This document shows positions 19,989 to 21,048 of a DNA stretch of 21,048 nt, piece by piece. Position 1 is the first letter of the stretch. The number at the start of each line of letters is the position of its first letter. The notes under the pieces were generated by a model. That model was not told the DNA's origin. It was given only the letters and a program-made list of their open reading frames with translations, and did no database searches. The stretch is taken from contig JAISKS010000024.1 of assembly GCA_031260825.1 (NCBI GenBank), positions 1 through 21,048 of the forward strand, given 5' to 3'. The DNA comes from Bifidobacteriaceae bacterium (GTDB taxonomy: Bacteria > Actinomycetota > Actinomycetes > Actinomycetales > Bifidobacteriaceae). A program made the translations under genes and the position numbers.

Positions 19989-20897
19989 ATGAATAAAAAA
20001 TACAAAGTTACACTTTCTTATGATGGTACAGATTTTTTTGGTTGGGGAATCCAACCTGATCGTCGCACTATTCAAGGCTCAATTGAAGATGCGCTTTCAA
20101 CAATCTTTAATGAACATATTCCAACAATTGTTGCCGGAAGAACTGATGCTGGCGTGCATGCAATTGCTCAAGAATTTGAATTTTCCTGTTCAGATTTATT
20201 GACTCAAAAAATCGTCGGACATGGCGATTGGGTTTTCGAAGAAGCATTCAAAATCCGAGTGAATTCAATCTTGGATGGCGACCTCAGAATCATTTCTATT
20301 GAGGAAGTTTCTGGCGAATTCTCTGCGCGATTTTCCGCACTTTCCCGAACTTATTATTACCTAATTTCCGATGCCAAAACTTCGCCTTCTCCAATTTTAA
20401 ACAGGTACACATATTGCGATTATGCTGAGCTTGATGTTGACGCAATGAATAAGGCCGCGAACTCGATTCTCGGTCTGCATGATTTCTTTAGTTTTTCAAA
20501 ACACCGCGATAAAGCGACAACAATTAGGGATCTTAAACAGTTCGAATTTGTGAGAATTGATCTGAATAAATCTGATCCTCAAACATATAAAAATCTTCCA
20601 TTCGCGGTTGACGGTTTAATCGCCTGCAAACTTACTGCCGATGCTTTTGCTCATAATATGGTACGATCCCTCATTCGCGCGTCACTCCTAATTGGCAAAA
20701 ATCAAAAACCAGTATCTTGGCTAAAAGAAAAACTTGACGAAAAACAGCGTGAGGGTTCGACTGGTCCAATCGACTCCAAAGGATTATATTTCGCAGGAGT
20801 GCAATATCCCGACTTACATGATGACCAGTTTCTTCGCGCGCATAATGAGGAAACAAAAACTCGTAGAGAAATTCTCCCTGTTTCTGATTCAAAATAA
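19989..20897 (+). CDS. truA: tRNA pseudouridine(38-40) synthase
   Basis: TruA converts uridines 38-40 in the anticodon arm of many tRNAs to pseudouridine. The catalytic motif GRTDAGVHA (50-58) with nucleophile D53 is intact; FGWGIQPDRRTIQG (16-30), ALSRTYYYLI, FSKHRD and AHNMVRSLI follow in family order. At 302 residues it is longer than the usual 245-270, with a charged tail after the conserved domain (HDDQFLRAHNEETKTRREILPVSDSK). It starts 8 nt after the ftsW stop with no ribosome-binding site; a TAAAAT overlaps that stop codon, 5 nt before the ATG, so either coupling or a leaderless start is possible. Its last codons begin a 29-bp repeat array. Confidence 0.93.
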   Translation: MNKKYKVTLSYDGTDFFGWGIQPDRRTIQGSIEDALSTIFNEHIPTIVAGRTDAGVHAIAQEFEFSCSDLLTQKIVGHGDWVFEEAFKIRVNSILDGDLRIISIEEVSGEFSARFSALSRTYYYLISDAKTSPSPILNRYTYCDYAELDVDAMNKAANSILGLHDFFSFSKHRDKATTIRDLKQFEFVRIDLNKSDPQTYKNLPFAVDGLIACKLTADAFAHNMVRSLIRASLLIGKNQKPVSWLKEKLDEKQREGSTGPIDSKGLYFAGVQYPDLHDDQFLRAHNEETKTRREILPVSDSK

Positions 20898-21048
20898 AAA
20901 CTCCAGCCGATTCGGATTCGAAATAAAAACTCCAGCCGATTTGGATTCGAAATAAAAACTCCAGCCGATTCAGATTCGAAATAAAAACTCACATGCAAAT
21001 CTCCAGCCGATTTCGGATTCGAAATAAAAACTCCAGCCGATTTCAGAT
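20886..21048 (+). repeat. 29-bp tandem repeats from the truA 3' end to the window edge
   Basis: The segment GATTC(A/G)AAATAAAAACTCC, which contains the truA stop (TAA 20895-20897), recurs with TAA at 20924, 20953, 20982 and 21025. The first three steps are exactly 29 bp; the last is 43 bp because of an inserted ACATGCAAATCTC-like stretch. The array continues to the end of the window, so its true size is unknown. Confidence 0.9.

Noticed and set aside
20702..20998. 98-codon minus-strand ORF overlapping the truA end
   Set aside because: Its N-terminal half is a translation of the 29-bp repeats and the rest is antisense to truA; no family resemblance or ribosome-binding site.

Overview
The window comes from an AT-rich bacterial chromosome and reads as an ordinary core and transport region; I see no transposase, integrase, phage gene or CRISPR array. 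Several proteins point to a low-GC actinomycete, possibly in or near the Bifidobacteriales: a eukaryotic-type UDP-glucose pyrophosphorylase, an FtsW with the long extracytoplasmic insert, and a SAM-hydrolase beside a polar amino-acid importer. This placement is inference. Promoters are mostly extended -10 boxes (TGnTATAAT) without a recognisable -35. In at least five genes (rsmG, metQ, trpA, xth, UDP-glucose pyrophosphorylase) the -10 box ends 6-9 nt before the start codon and no Shine-Dalgarno sequence is visible, which is the signature of leaderless mRNAs.

Layout. 1-588 (minus): a fic gene cut by the window edge. 625-759: three 43-bp direct repeats, each able to form a hairpin, downstream of a minus-strand tRNA-like gene at 763-835. 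956-1028: a perfect 28-bp inverted repeat. 1134-1316: a small membrane protein. 1415-4806: a polar amino-acid ABC importer (binding lipoprotein, permease, ATPase) followed by a SAM-hydrolase-family gene interrupted by one in-frame TAA. 4873-5757: rsmG. 5889-8432: a recG swollen by low-complexity insertions. 8632-11279: metQ-metN-metI methionine importer. 11402-15103: a MacB/FtsX-type exporter (ATPase plus 957-residue permease). 15276-17222 (minus): trpA and an ExoIII homologue, each with its own promoter. 17394-20897: UDP-glucose pyrophosphorylase, ftsW and truA.

Two themes link the genes. Methionine/SAM: a methionine importer lies about 4 kb from a broken SAM-hydrolase gene, which itself sits at the end of another amino-acid importer operon. 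In both importers the binding-protein gene is followed by an RNA hairpin before the downstream genes, as expected for setting excess binding protein over membrane components.

The most unusual signal is a recurring structure at gene 3' ends. Six genes (rsmG, recG, trpA, xth, UDP-glucose pyrophosphorylase, truA) are followed by short direct repeats whose first copy starts inside the gene's own last codons and usually includes the stop codon. Each array has its own sequence and period (18, 33, 18, 39, 40 and 29 bp). The trpA array is the most striking: ten 18-bp units, every one ending in TAA in the trpA frame. The two importer operons, the exporter and the small membrane gene lack such arrays. 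Whether this reflects a slippage-prone genome or a selected function (fail-safe stops, 3'-end RNA structure) cannot be decided from the sequence alone.
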